A stretch of DNA of 64,000 bases from Diploptera punctata (taxonomy: Eukaryota; Arthropoda; Insecta; Blattodea; Blaberidae): contig JASPKZ010007547.1 in NCBI GenBank assembly GCA_030220185.1, forward strand, positions 51,057 through 115,056, read 5' to 3'. The notes under the pieces are model-generated. The model was not told the DNA's origin. It did not search any database and saw nothing but the letters and a program-made list of their open reading frames with translations. The position numbers and the translations under genes were made by a program. Positions 35,050 through 46,517 of the stretch are shown here, piece after piece. The stretch's first letter is position 1, and every line of letters starts with the position of its first letter.

Positions 35050-35811
35050 AATGTTGCCCTTCAACAACTGTTATTCAGGCCATAAAGTTTAATGAAATAG
35101 TATTTTACTATGCTTTAAAAAATCAGCAATACAGGCTTTGACACACGTGTATCCCTTACGTTCTCATATATCAAACATTTAAGCCTTATTCAGAGACTTC
35201 CAAAATATCCAGAAAATAATTAAACTTCAGTGGATTCCTTCCCGTTGTGAAATACTCGTACAATGTAATGAACGTAATGAAATAACATACACATTAGCCA
35301 AGAAATGCCCTCAATTTATCATACAACTACATCGACTCGTGGAAGCTGCTGTCCATAGAAAAGAAAATAAAAATGTACCGACAGTATAGAATCGTCAGCT
35401 TGGGGAAAAATAATGGAACACGCTTCTTGCAACACGGCACATTGTATCAAAAAGTCAAGGAGAAAATCAGTTGCAGCAGGTCAAATCTTAACTGGCCATG
35501 ACCACCTTGTAGAACATCCACACCGACTTAACATCTTCCCATCACCTAGTTGTGTTTTGTGTTAAAAATTAGGACCTTATGAAACTAAGTACTGCTTTGA
35601 AAACCTCCAATTTAATCTGATGGCGAATTATAACGGGAAGTTTACAGTAAAGTGACTTTGCTCCTGATGTCAGGGCGTTAAATTATATAAATTTATAAAG
35701 TTACTGTGACACTGAACACAGTGTGTTGTGCGATAAAAGTTGTAACAATTTATTTTACCAATAATCTCGATTAATGTTAAAGATAAAATCTGTAATATTA
35801 AGAACGACATA
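35050..35811. other. No gene recognised
   Basis: No coding signal up to the left end of the Tc1 element. Confidence 0.5.
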
Positions 35812-37333
35812 CACTTGTGTCCAAAAGTTAAGGATAATTAGTTCATTTGCCGACTAATTATAAAGCATTTGTCAGAATAATACAAAATTTGGTAAGGTAT
35901 GTCACAGATAATTAGAAACATGGCACGAAAGAAACAATGGCATGAATACGTCATTCACTTGTCATTTTCACAACAAACGAAAACTGCATTTCAGAATTCG
36001 AACATAAAAGTTGAACAACAATGGTTCAAATGATTAGTATGGGGTGTGATTACCCCTGACAGCTACACAAGACTCACATCGACGAGGCATGCTAGTGATG
36101 AGGTTGTTCAGGAGTTCGATGCTCAGCAAATTCCACTCATGAAGAGCAATGTGAAGGTCTTGAAGTGTCCTCGGAGGAGGCTGACGAGATGAAATTTGTC
36201 TCCCTAAGGCATCCCATGCATGCTCTATAGGATTCATATCCGGAGACCTCGCTGGCCACTCCATACGCTGGATATCTTCCTCCTGAAGAAACTCATCCAT
36301 CAGTTGTGACCTGTGAGGTCGGGCATTGTCATCCATGAATATGAATTCTGGACCCACAGCTCCCCTGAAAAGTCTTACATGAGGTTCCAGGATCTCTTCT
36401 CTATACCGCTGAGCATTAACAGTGCCACCTGCGAAGATGTGAAGCTCTGTGCGTGCATTCATAATTATACCTCCCCATCCCAGGAGACCACCGCCACCAA
36501 ATGGATGTCTTTCCATGATGTTCATGGGGTTGTAACGAGTTCCTTGCTCCCTCCAGATAGTCACGCGATGCGAATCACAGTTCAAGCTGAATCTGGACTC
36601 GTCTGTAAATAGCACGCTGCTCCACTGATTTAGAGTCCAGTCGCGATGTTCCTGACTCCACCGTAAACGTGCTCTCTTGTTATCAAGGGTGAGTGGGACG
36701 CACACTACAGGCCGTCTAGCATACAGACCAGCGGCTCTGAGTCTTCTATAGACAGTTTGTCTGGATACTCTGATACCTGAGGCGGCCGCAAGTTCTGAAC
36801 TCAGTTGTCTGGCAGACATTGTTCGGTTTCTTCTTGCAGTTAACGCAAGATATCGATCCTGCTGAGGATTTGTAACTCTTGGACGACCTCCCACTGATCT
36901 TCGCCTAACGTCTCCGGTCTCTTGGAACCGTCGCCATAACTTAGATATAACATTTTGTGGCACATTAAGTGCTATGGAGACCTCAATTTGTGTCTGTCCT
37001 GTTTCTAGCCGCCCAATAATTCTACCCCGAAGCAGAGGGTCCAGATGTTGTCTTTGTGCCATTTTACTGCAATCTGTTCTTACACTACATCTGATTATAT
37101 CATAACTCTCTTTAAAAATGAAGATTTATGGAACAGGGCTTAACTGCAACAATGCAATTTTCATTTATAATTGCTATTAATTTTTTCATTATTGAAGAGA
37201 GATTATAATTTAGTATGTAAACTAAACTAAATGTACTGAGAAACGTTTTGATAAATAATTTTTACTCCTTGCTCCTCTTTAAGCATTTTGATTTTCCGTT
37301 TTACAAATTATCCTAAACATTTGGACAGCAGTG
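35812..37333 (-). mobile_element. Tc1-type transposon, structurally complete
   Basis: Inverted ends start CACTTGTGTCCAAAAG (35812) and, read inward from 37333, CACTGCTGTCCAAATG. They match at about 24 of the first 28 positions and both reach GGATAATT. TA flanks both sides (35810-35811 and 37334-37335). The 1.52-kb length and single intact gene are typical of autonomous Tc1 elements. Confidence 0.92.
36034..37062 (-). CDS. Tc1 transposase (DD34E), intact
   Basis: A cut-and-paste transposase that binds its element's inverted ends and inserts at TA. It has 342 residues, the usual length for the family, with no stop or frameshift. Residues 8-52 look like the first helix-turn-helix (GRIIGRLETGQTQIEVSIAL..). 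A GGRPRV hook follows at about 58-63, then a second DNA-binding domain to about 115. The catalytic triad is complete: Asp154 in FTDESRF, Asp245 in MDDNARPH, and Glu280 in SPDMNPIEHAWD, with 34 residues between the last two. The Met chosen is the first in frame, with AAA just before it. It lies wholly between the two inverted ends. Whether it is expressed cannot be seen. Confidence 0.95.
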   Translation of the reverse strand: MAQRQHLDPLLRGRIIGRLETGQTQIEVSIALNVPQNVISKLWRRFQETGDVRRRSVGGRPRVTNPQQDRYLALTARRNRTMSARQLSSELAAASGIRVSRQTVYRRLRAAGLYARRPVVCVPLTLDNKRARLRWSQEHRDWTLNQWSSVLFTDESRFSLNCDSHRVTIWREQGTRYNPMNIMERHPFGGGGLLGWGGIIMNARTELHIFAGGTVNAQRYREEILEPHVRLFRGAVGPEFIFMDDNARPHRSQLMDEFLQEEDIQRMEWPARSPDMNPIEHAWDALGRQISSRQPPPRTLQDLHIALHEWNLLSIELLNNLITSMPRRCESCVAVRGNHTPY

Positions 37334-37335
37334 TA

Positions 37336-37814
37336 TTTAACTATCTTCTAAATATTGTTCTGCTATAATACATAAATTATTGTTAACTAGAGTGAAATTG
37401 TAACAAACTACGTTTATCAGTCATTATTTTAGGAATTTTTCTATAAGCATTTTACGGTTTAGAGATTTGAAGTGCTGCAAATTGACCATATTTCAGCAGA
37501 TGAGAATGAAACATTTCACCAATTTTTCTTCATGCACTTGGATTGTGATGCTCTGTAAATTGGCGAAGGACAGGTACTAATTATTTCCTTGAAGTGCTGC
37601 TAGTGTTTACCACAATGTGTTGCAAGTATGATTATCTTCTATAATGATCCAACAAACACTAGAACGTAATAGTACACAGTAAATATATTGTTTACACTTA
37701 CTTAGATTACAGAGTTAGAATAATTTTGAAATGTTACTTTTGTAATTTATCTTATTTAACAAGTCTAATAATGTGATGTATATTTTAACTTACGATATAA
37801 TAATATTTTCGTTT
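37336..37814. other. No gene recognised
   Basis: AT-rich flank of the Tc1 element. Confidence 0.5.
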
Positions 37815-38175
37815 TGTCTTCAAAAGACTGCTGGATACACACTACTAGATCATAAAAAATGAAGACATCTTAGAAAAATAAAAAAATTACACTTTGAACT
37901 TTACTTACTTACTTACTCACTGGCACTATCGAACCCGCAGGTTCATGGCCGCGCGGACATAAGCTCTCCATACATCCCTATCCTGAGCTAATGCTTTCCA
38001 ATCATTCCCTGTATAATCTACTTCCCTCAAATCATAGTTAATGTTATTCTCCCACCTCATTCTTGGTCTACCAACTGGGCGTTTTCCCTCTGGTTTCCCT
38101 ACAAGAAGCTTCCATGCACACTTTGAACTTTAGAAAACAAAATTTCTGATTATAAGTAGAATCCGGATTTTTATG
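37815..38175 (+). pseudogene. LINE_D fragment split by LINE_A
   Basis: AAGACTGCTGGATACACACTAC, TAGATCATAAAAAATGAAGA and AACAAAATTTCTGATTATAAG match the same stretch of the LINE_D copy at 38268-38990. A LINE_A 3' end sits in the middle. Confidence 0.8.
37904..38117 (-). pseudogene. LINE_A 3' end with perfect target duplication
   Basis: 5'-truncated copy of about 214 bp. Its tail is the CTTA repeat at the left, followed by CTCACTGGCACTATCGAACCCG. A perfect 15-bp duplication ACACTTTGAACTTTA (37889-37903 and 38118-38132) brackets it. Confidence 0.95.
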
Positions 38176-38267
38176 TAATATTAATCTATAAATATGTAGT
38201 GAAATATTAAAAATGTGTAATAATACAATTTTATTATAAACAATCAACATTTATGTTTTAATAAAAT

Positions 38268-38990
38268 AATGTGTTATTTCTTTGTCTGCAGAAAGGTCTG
38301 TATGAACTTAACAAAATTACAGTAGAATATGGATTAAATATATCTACAGAGAAAACAAAAATTATTTCATTTCAAGATCTGGATCCTGTCAGAAGAAAAA
38401 TTGTACTTAACAATAACATTTTGGAGCAGGTGTATAATTTCACATATCTAGGACACAATATCTCATATGAAGGAGAAAAGGATGTAAATGCAAAAACAAA
38501 TCAAATTTTTTAAGAATTTTATGTTTAATAAATTCTATCTTCAAGCCACAGTTAGTCCAAAAACATTCATGGCTAAAGGTGTATAAAACACTAGCTCTTC
38601 AAATCTTTTGTATTGTGGCGAAGTATGGACTATGAAACAGAAGGATATACAGTGACTTAGATCTGCTGAAATGAGATAGTTTCGGACGACTGCAGGATAC
38701 ACACCACTAGATCACAAAAAAAAAGAAAAAAAAGAAAACATCTTAGAAGAATTACACATGGAAACTTTAGAAAACAAAATTTCTGATTATAAGTCAAGAT
38801 GGATGCAACATGTTCATCGAATGGAAGATCACAGAATATCCAAACAAATGTTAAGCTATCAATCTGCAGAAAGAAGACCAGTAGGCCTACTTCACTCAAA
38901 ATAATTCTGGATGGTGTTTCTCTTGAGGCCGAAACAGGTCAATAAATGACCTAAATTCATGAATGTACTATGATGATGATGATGATGAAG
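38268..38990 (+). pseudogene. LINE_D reverse transcriptase C-terminal relic
   Basis: Non-LTR retrotransposon piece of a family other than LINE_A. The 80-codon frame reads YGLNISTEKTKI and VYNFTYLGHNI, the region just after the catalytic YADD. Frameshifts and stops follow, with HVHRMEDHR-like residues in another frame. It ends in a GAT repeat (38970-38988). A third relative on the minus strand is at 43001-43445. Confidence 0.8.
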
Positions 38991-39000
38991 CTTTGTATTA

Positions 39001-39146
39001 TTATTATTACTTACTTAATTACTTACTTACTTATTTACTTACTTATTTACTTACTCACTCACTGGCACTATCGAACCCGCATGGCCGCGCGGACATAAGC
39101 TCTCCATACACACCTATCCTGAGCTAATACTTTCCAATCATTCCCT

Positions 39147-39149
<3 letters not shown>
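39001..39149 (-). pseudogene. LINE_A 3' end, long tetranucleotide tail
   Basis: About 60 bp of imperfect CTTA/TTTA repeat, then CACTGGCACTATCGAACCCG and about 80 bp of LINE_A to TTCCCTGTA. An ATT microsatellite follows at once. Confidence 0.9.
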
Positions 39150-39179
<30 letters not shown>

Positions 39180-39355
39180 TTTTTCTCATATAATTCACCA
39201 ATTTTATAAAAACGTTGAGGTTAATATATTTATACTACTGATGATAAATAGCAAACAATCCAGAAGTATATTCGTGTAAAAGGATAAAAGGATATAATGC
39301 ATGTATTTTAGACATAGGTCCTGAACCTAAATTAAGGTATATAGTCCCTAATATT

Positions 39356-39396
<41 letters not shown>

Positions 39397-39667
39397 TAGA
39401 ACACAGAGGAATATATAACTTACAAAAAATATCTATATTAGAACATAGCGGGATTTCTAACTTTACAGTTACTTTCACAAAAATTTACTTACTTTTGATA
39501 TGTTTAAATTATTCATGATCAACTCTCTAAATACAGTGCTTAAGTTATCTTGCACTTAAACAAATTATCTGTTGCTTAGTGTACAAGGTATATAGGCCTA
39601 TATCACTATTTTACCATCTGTGATAAAAAAGCATCAACGATAATTACCAATATTTTCGATTCTTTTT
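39150..39667. other. Microsatellites; no gene
   Basis: ATT repeat at 39149-39177 and an AT run at about 39360-39392. No coding sequence. Confidence 0.7.
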
Positions 39668-41018
39668 AAATCGTACCAATTTATACAAGAAGGGCGATAG
39701 AAGAGACGCAAAAAACTACAGAGGACTAAGTATAAATAACACATTATATAGAATATTTACGAAGTTATTAAAAACAAAGTTACAAAAAGATATTAAAGAC
39801 AAATTAGAAGAAGATCAAAATGGATTCAGACCAGGAAGGTCATGTGTTGATAATATATTTGCAATACAACAGTTAATTGAAGAACGGACTGCAGTTGGAG
39901 AAGAAACCCATTTGACAATGATAGATTTAGAGAAAGCTTATGACTCAATTCCGTGGAACAAATTATGGGAAGTATTGGAGAAATACAATATTGACAGAAA
40001 CCTAATAGAAATTATTAAACAAATCTATAAAGATAACTCCACTTATGTTTAAATTGGAAATATAATGTCTAATCCTATAAAAACCACAAAGGGATTGGAA
40101 CAAGGGTGCAGTCTATCACCAGTTTTATTTAATATGTATGTAGAATTTATTCGTATTAACGAAATGGAAACAAAGCTGCAAAGGTATGGGGATCCCAATA
40201 GGCAACAGATTTTTGCTGACATTACAATTTGCCGATGATCAACTGGTTTTAGTGCAAGACAAATTTGATATGGAATTCATGATAAAAAGGTTGAAAAACA
40301 CATATGAATCATGGGGTCTCACAGTAAATTTACAAAAAAAAACAGAATATCTGGCAATAAATAGCAATGAAAGAGAAAATTTAATATTGGAAGAAGGAAT
40401 CCAAATAAAGCAAGTGAAACAAACTAAATATTTGGGAATAATTATGGATAACATCGAAGGTATAGGCAAAGAGAACATAAAACATAGAATTGAATTGAGT
40501 AGCAAAATAATATCATTGTTAAATTCCATATGGTGGGATAAGCATATTTGGAAAGACACAAAAAAATATATTGGTAAAACATTGGTGGAATCTGTTGCAA
40601 TGTATGGAAGTGAGGTATGGACAATCAATAAGTACTACAAGAATAGACTAATAGCTCTAGAAATGGATTATTTACGAAGAAGTGCCAGAAAGTCTAAATT
40701 AGAACATGTCACAAATAAGGAAATTAGAAACATAATGGAAGCAGAAGAAAGCATAATTGAAAGAATTGAGGAGAAGGAATGAAAGTGGTTAGGACATGTT
40801 TTAAGAATGGAAGATGAGCGATGGCCGAAGCAACTATATGAATGGCATCCGAACAGAAAGAAGAAAAGAGGGAGACCAAGGTTAACATGGAAGGAAAACA
40901 TGAAGACAGTAATGCAAGCTAGAGGGCTAAGCATCGAAGATGCCCAAGACCGTAGGCTTTGGAGGTTTGGCACGGGAAGACGGCAGCAGCTGTAAAAACC
41001 CGAAGATAGATAGATAGA
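39668..41018 (+). pseudogene. LINE_E reverse transcriptase, few lesions
   Basis: A third non-LTR retrotransposon family, truncated in the reverse transcriptase. Motifs in order: GFRPGRSCVDN, MIDLEKAYDSIP (motif A), GLEQGCSLSPVLFN (motif B), LQFADDQLVLV (motif C, FADD), then the thumb and C-terminal WLGHVLRMED and KKRGRPRLTW. The lesions are a stop after TYV (about 40050), a frameshift at about 40150-40190, and a stop at 40780-40782. The longest open frame is 40186-40782 (198 codons) and the C-terminal piece is 40807-40995. The 3' tail is GATAGATAGATAG. No endonuclease is present. Confidence 0.88.
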
Positions 41019-41624
41019 TTTAAATCCCTGAGGAGCTAAGGTTTAACTGTCATCGGGATGTAACCAATCTGTCTACCGACTACGACTCTTATAGATTCCA
41101 CATTAATTTCGGTAATTTTTTACTTTCTATTTTGTTTACCCCTTGCCAGCCTCACCCTCCAAGGAAGACTAGATGTCAGAAGTTCGGATTAAATGTCATC
41201 GGGATGTCAATAATCAACTTATCGACTACAAAGTCCATAGATTGGACACTAATCTCGACCCGTTAAATTTAATCGGTTTCGACAGTAGTATCGGTCGTAT
41301 TACATGTCACATCCCTGTGGGTGCTGGGGGTCTCTACCCCATGTCCGTTCAAACATTAAAGAAATATTTTTTTAACAAAGTTCAAACGTTCGCATTTCTA
41401 ATTACTCAAATTTGAAATAATATATCTGCTTTGTTTATTCATCCGTCCTTGACTGATCTATATGTTGTATTTTATTATAATACCACATTCAATATTTCAC
41501 CAGTAAAAGTAAATTAAGGAATATATTTTGATAAAATACTAAATATATTTAGAAGTAGATTACGGTAGAAAAATTGTACATGCAAAATTCTAGACAATTT
41601 TGCTTTTAAAATGAAACTTAGCAG
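41019..41624. other. Imperfect direct repeat; no gene
   Basis: Two related blocks of about 75 bp at 41040-41115 and 41180-41255 share TGTCATCGGGATGT and ACCGACTACGA-like sequence. No coding content recognised. Confidence 0.5.
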
Positions 41625-41745
41625 CAGAAATGAAATATTTTCGATTCGTGACAGGATATACTTTAATAGATAAAACACGAAGTGAAGATATCCGTAAAAA
41701 ACTACCCAAATATGCAGTTTTTCCAATAAGTGGAAAAATAGATCG
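41625..41745 (+). pseudogene. LINE C-terminal fragment
   Basis: Reads MKYFRFVTGYTLIDKTRSED and IRKKL, typical of the region after the reverse transcriptase in the LINE_D/G group. Short and isolated. Confidence 0.6.
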
Positions 41746-41945
41746 GGGGCATCCATGGACACAGCAGCTACAATACTTGGAGCCGAAACGAACCAAAAAG
41801 GTTCAATCCTTGCAAGAAGAAGAAAAGAAATGAAACTTGGACATGTCCAACAATAAATTATAAAAATTACAGAACATCCATAAATAAATCTGAAAAATTA
41901 CAATTAATAATATAGAAAATTAAGAAAGGATCGGGAAGAAGCACC

Positions 41946-42160
41946 ATGCCTTGGCGCGGAGCTATGGAACGTGAGTTAGTTAGATTAACTATAAGGAAAC
42001 ATTTTCTTATGCAATTTTACCCAGTTTGGGGCCGATTTTCAGTCCGCATCATGAGGAATTTTGGTAACCCTAAAATACACCGGCTCCAGATTGTACAAAC
42101 TAGCTATAAATAGTGCAGGATCGGCACATGTTACCCATATAGCCTACTGTCTAGATTATC
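41946..42160 (+). repeat. SINE_D fragment
   Basis: GGCGCGGAGCTATGG, CCAGTTTGGGGCCG, CGGCTCCAGATTG and AGCTATAAATAG follow the order of SINE_D at 18759-19055. Diverged. Confidence 0.65.
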
Positions 42161-42734
42161 GATTTCCTCTGAAAAAAAAATATAATAGTCCTAAGCGGTT
42201 AAACAGTTGCAGGCCTCTCCCGTCAGCAAGAACGGAGAAGTTGAATAAAAAATATATAATTACATATTATGTGAAATGATATAAAATAGAAAGTTTCTAA
42301 TTTGAGAGTAAAATTTGTTATATAATTTCAATTAACGTGCCTCATATACATCACGATATATCATGATAATTAGCATTTAAACGATGATAAATTATATATT
42401 TGAAAATGCATTTAACATTTACCTGATAGAGGAAGCGTTGTCCATTGGTTTATGTGTAAATCTCAGCTACACAGATTAAACAGTTTTGAATCCAATCTGC
42501 GAAATATTCAAATTTTATTAATATAATTTAAAATCGTAATTTTCTATTTTCTGTTCAATGACGTTGCTTGGTAACGTTACGTAATTGTACCATCATTCAT
42601 GTCGTCGCTATGCAACAAGACGCATTTTGTGCAAATGTTTATGAAATTACTCTTGTTTTAATAAATGTGTTAATTGTGCTTAGGGGAAAAATCCCATAAT
42701 ATATTTCAATGGTTATTAGGCTATATCTAGTTTT
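42161..42734. other. No gene recognised
   Basis: AT-rich, no features. Confidence 0.5.
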
Positions 42735-43000
42735 GATTCGGTGGTCTAATGGTTATGCTCCTTGCCTCTGGTATCGAGGGTCGCGGGTTCAAACCTTGCC
42801 GGAGTCGATGGATTTTATTAGGACGGAAAAATCCAAGGGACTTAATCTGTGAGTCCCGAGTCTGAAGATTTTTCAGGCTCGTAAAGATCCTTACGCCTTT
42901 GTATGTATATGTAACATATGTTTGTCCAGGTGAGTGGAACAGAAGGCCACATGGCCTTAACTCCACCAGGCTAAATAAATATATTATAAATAAATAAATA
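42735..43000 (+). mobile_element. SINE_B variant
   Basis: Head TCGGTGGTCTAATGGTTATGC (A box) and GCGGGTTCAAACC (B box), then GTCGATGGATTTTATTAGGA and GTCCCGAGTCTGAAG. Its 3' half (GTGAGTGGAACAGAAGGCC) differs from the copies at 58 kb. It ends in AAATA repeats. Confidence 0.8.
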
Positions 43001-43445
43001 TCATCATCATCATCTGCCTTTCAAGTATTAAGCCCAGTGGCCCGTTACGGTCTCGCGCCATCTCCGAAAAGGTCGACCCACAGATCTCCTGCCTCGAGGA
43101 ATGTAGTGAAGAATTTGTTTTGGTATTCTGTGACGATCCATGCGCTGTATATGGGCTAGCCAATTGTTTCTATATTCATGGAAGTATTCAGATATAGGTA
43201 CGATGTTTAACTCTCTGGCTATTGTTGAATTTCTTTGGTGGTCTAGAAGGCTATAACCTGCAGTTTGTCGCAGAAATTTCATCTCCGTGGCTGTAATATG
43301 ACGGTCATCTTGAGTTCTGATGGTCCAAGCTTCACGTCCACAACAGATTATGGGTCTAGCCAGAACTTTATAGATTTTCATTCTTGTGTGTCTCTGCACT
43401 TTTGATGGTTTAAAAACTTGGTTGATAATTCTTAAAGCTTCATTA
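43001..43445 (-). pseudogene. LINE_D-type C-terminal fragment
   Basis: A 123-codon open frame (43028-43399) on the minus strand contains PIICCGREAWTI, FLRQTAGYSLLDHQRN, WLAHIQRMDRHR and SVGRPFRRWRE. These are characteristic of LINE C-termini after the reverse transcriptase. The tail is a GAT repeat at the left (43001-43014). It lies between two SINE_B-like pieces. Confidence 0.85.
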
Positions 43446-43625
43446 AAGTTTTGTATATAAATAAATATATTATTATAAAGAGGCCTCTAATCAAAATTTA
43501 CTGATCTCAACACCCTAGTGGTACCATAGTTCCCTGTTAGATGTCTCATTGTGTGGCTGTGTTGACCACAAGCCATCCATGACATCTATGAACAAATAAG
43601 GTAACTAAACATTAACTTGGACCAG
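43446..43625 (+). repeat. SINE_B 3' fragment
   Basis: CAAAATTTACTGATCTC, CCTAGTGGTACCATAG and ACCACAAGCCATCCATGACA match the 3' half of the SINE_B copy at 58413. Confidence 0.7.
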
Positions 43626-43884
43626 TAACTGCTTACAAAGGAGAGTCTGTGGCTCAACAATGCACTACGCCAACTTAAAAATGTATAATTCTGAAGTATG
43701 ATGAGAATAAATAAACCCCCTGCAATAAATTAAAAAAAGTAGAGAATTGTGAAACATATTGATAAAATGGATATTTCAAACAATATATAACCTAGAGTTT
43801 ATAAATAAAAATAAGCAATGGATGGAAGAGAGTTGTTGGTGCGGAAATGTTCATATAGTGATAATGTTGAAAACGATAAATAGA

Positions 43885-44110
43885 CATTACGTCTTGTCGC
43901 AGAGCTGCCGAACATGCCTTGGTTCGAGTCCCTATGTGGAAGAAAATTACTCACTGAATGTCGGCTAGTGTGAGACGGTGTCCACCTATAATTGTGAGGA
44001 ATGTATATATATATATATATATATATACCGTGTATAACATTTTGGGAATCCGATGGTTGACCACTTATCACACATAGCTATAACGTCTACCTCTCTGTTA
44101 TACCAAGTGT
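43885..44110 (+). repeat. SINE_D copy with AT microsatellite
   Basis: CTTGGTTCGAGTCCC (B box), GTCGGCTAGTGTGAGACGG and CGTCTACCTCTCTG follow SINE_D order. An AT run at 44004-44029 replaces part of the body. Confidence 0.65.
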
Positions 44111-44982
44111 CTTGCACACTTATCGCTCCATGCGTTTAATTTAGTTTAAACAAAGGAATGGCTTAATTTTAAAGCATAATAACAAAATGTTATCTGAAAT
44201 AAGGTAAAATAGAATATTTGTGAGTTTGGAGTTAATTTTTTTATGTTATTGAATGAGCCAATAAACGATCATACGTATTTATATTTACCTGATGAGGAAA
44301 AAAAGCGTTAGTCTTTGATCTAATATTCTTAGCAGGGTATAGACGAGTAGAAAAAACAGTTTTGAATTCAATTTGTGAAATATTAATATTTTATTAATTT
44401 AAAATATTTTTTTCAATTTCCCATTTAGTGGCGTTGCTATGTAACGTACTCGTAAGTTATTGCATAATGTTTGTTATACAACAAGTGTTTTATGAAAGTT
44501 ATGTTATTGAAATTATTGGGAGTAAAATGGTTCCCGAACATCATCTGGCAATCATTATCATGTGCGCCATGTTTAGTTTGAACTGGTGTATGAATGGGTG
44601 TACAAATGGAGTGTTTCGTCTTAATGTTGTGTTGTCTTGGAGGAGGCCCTGACATCGAGCTGATCACTCATTCGAGGAAGCTCACCATGTCCCTGTGTGG
44701 TTAAAATAGTATGTGTTAAAATCCCTCCCCGGACCAGTGGTGCGACTGTAAGGTCCGAGTGGCGTGTGAGACGTAAAAGTACCGTACCTACAAAGTGTGA
44801 GTTAAACCACGCTAATTGAATAGAAATATATATTAGCTACACGTAGCGGAAAAGTCACATATCGAATAAAACAAATTACATTTAGTTTCCTCGTGGAATC
44901 CCTTGTTTATAAATTCTCAAACCACAGCTTTATCTTCATAAAAATGTGACACTAAGTTAAAATTTTGTTACTTAAAAATTTG
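44111..44982. other. No gene recognised
   Basis: The overlapping frames of 74-76 codons on both strands near 44430-44660 have no recognisable content. Confidence 0.5.
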
Positions 44983-45352
44983 GTGGAAGTTCTTAGGAAA
45001 CTATTTGGATCAAAGAGAATGGAGAAGACAACTAATCATTGAACTACATGGTTTTTATAGGACGCCAGATATAATAAGAATAGTTAAATCTAGTAGATTG
45101 CAATGGTAGGACATGTGTCAAGAATGCGGAATGAAAGATGGCCATGGAAACTTCTTTGTAGGAAAACCAGAGGGAAAACACCCAGTTGGTTGACCAAGAA
45201 TGAGGTGGGACAATGACATTAACCATGATTTGAGGGAAGTAGATTATACAGGGAATGATTGGAAACCATTATATCAGCGTAGGGATGTATGCAGAGCTTA
45301 TGTCCGTGCAGTCATGAAACTACGGGTTCGATTATGCCAGTGAGTTGGTTAG
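44983..45352 (+). pseudogene. LINE_A 3' fragment
   Basis: GGAAGTTCTTAGGAAACTAT to GGGTTCGATTATGCCAGTGAG, ending in a short GTTGGTTAG tail. Stops interrupt the C-terminal frame. Confidence 0.9.
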
Positions 45353-46517
45353 TAATTATGTAAAATAATGCAAATAGAGAGATGTATCGAATATATTCTC
45401 TATGTCCTATGTCTGATCCTTCTTCTTCTTTTTATTGAACGACTTGGTAGGCTAATGGTTACCATGGGTGGATTTCAAACTTTTTTAGAAAAGAAACGAC
45501 GTTGGCACCTACCTGAAAACCGAATATCGGTCGCGCAATGGTTTCTCTACTCAAGTAATTTTTCACCGATAGTGACGTCATGCTAGATACAGGCGCGAAC
45601 AGGTACGTTTAAAAGAGCATATGGCAACGCGGTAAAAACGATTACATTTTGTTTTTTCGATGCAAGAGCCGACTAGCGACAGGAAATTGAACTAACCGTA
45701 GCCGACTTTAAGCGAATCTTTTTATTAAAATGAATGTGGAGACAACAAAAACAAAGGTAATATATATAAAATATACTTTAAATACAACTACGAAAAAGCT
45801 AATTTTGAATCTCATAACATAGTGGTACCTCAACGTACAAATAAAAAATATATAACGTCTATATTTCATAACAAATTAAATGTAATTGAAAATAATAATA
45901 TATAGGTTATGTTCTTGTGTATACGTGTTGTATTTTAAGATTAACTTTTGTTTTTAACGTTTTAAGTTTTATTTGTTGGAAAATTTAATTCAAGATAAAC
46001 TTAAAACCTAACCTTTAAGACTAACAATTCAATAGGAGGCTAACCTGTATAATTTCCAAAATATACTCATATTTCTTATTGTTTAATTTTGATACACTTA
46101 AGTCTTGAATAATATTTGACAGAGCATAATATGTAGAATTTTATACTGTTTTACTCATTCAATTGACAGCTACCGGCATTTTTATACTCTCTGTAATACT
46201 GATTTTGATTAACTCATTTTATACATGCTCATATTAAATGTATCAGTAGATAATACTTCTATTTCTAGGTACTGTGTTGAAACTAAAAGCAAAAGAAACA
46301 AGGACTTTAAGAAGATTGTGTCTTAGCTCATAATTGAATGGAGTTCATACTTATAATGTATCTGACAATTAGTTAATGATCATCGAAAAAACTTGTTTGA
46401 TTTCCACTTGATTTTCCATACTATATTCTTGTAATTCTGTTGCACTACATACTTCCTCTGTCTTTATTAACATTTCGTACTATTTTTAAAGTTTTACAAC
46501 AAATCTTATAATTTATT
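45353..46517. other. No gene recognised
   Basis: AT-rich. The 72-codon frame at 45368 is not recognisable. Confidence 0.5.

Noticed and set aside
36313..36612. 99-codon plus-strand frame
   Set aside because: Antisense to the intact Tc1 transposase.
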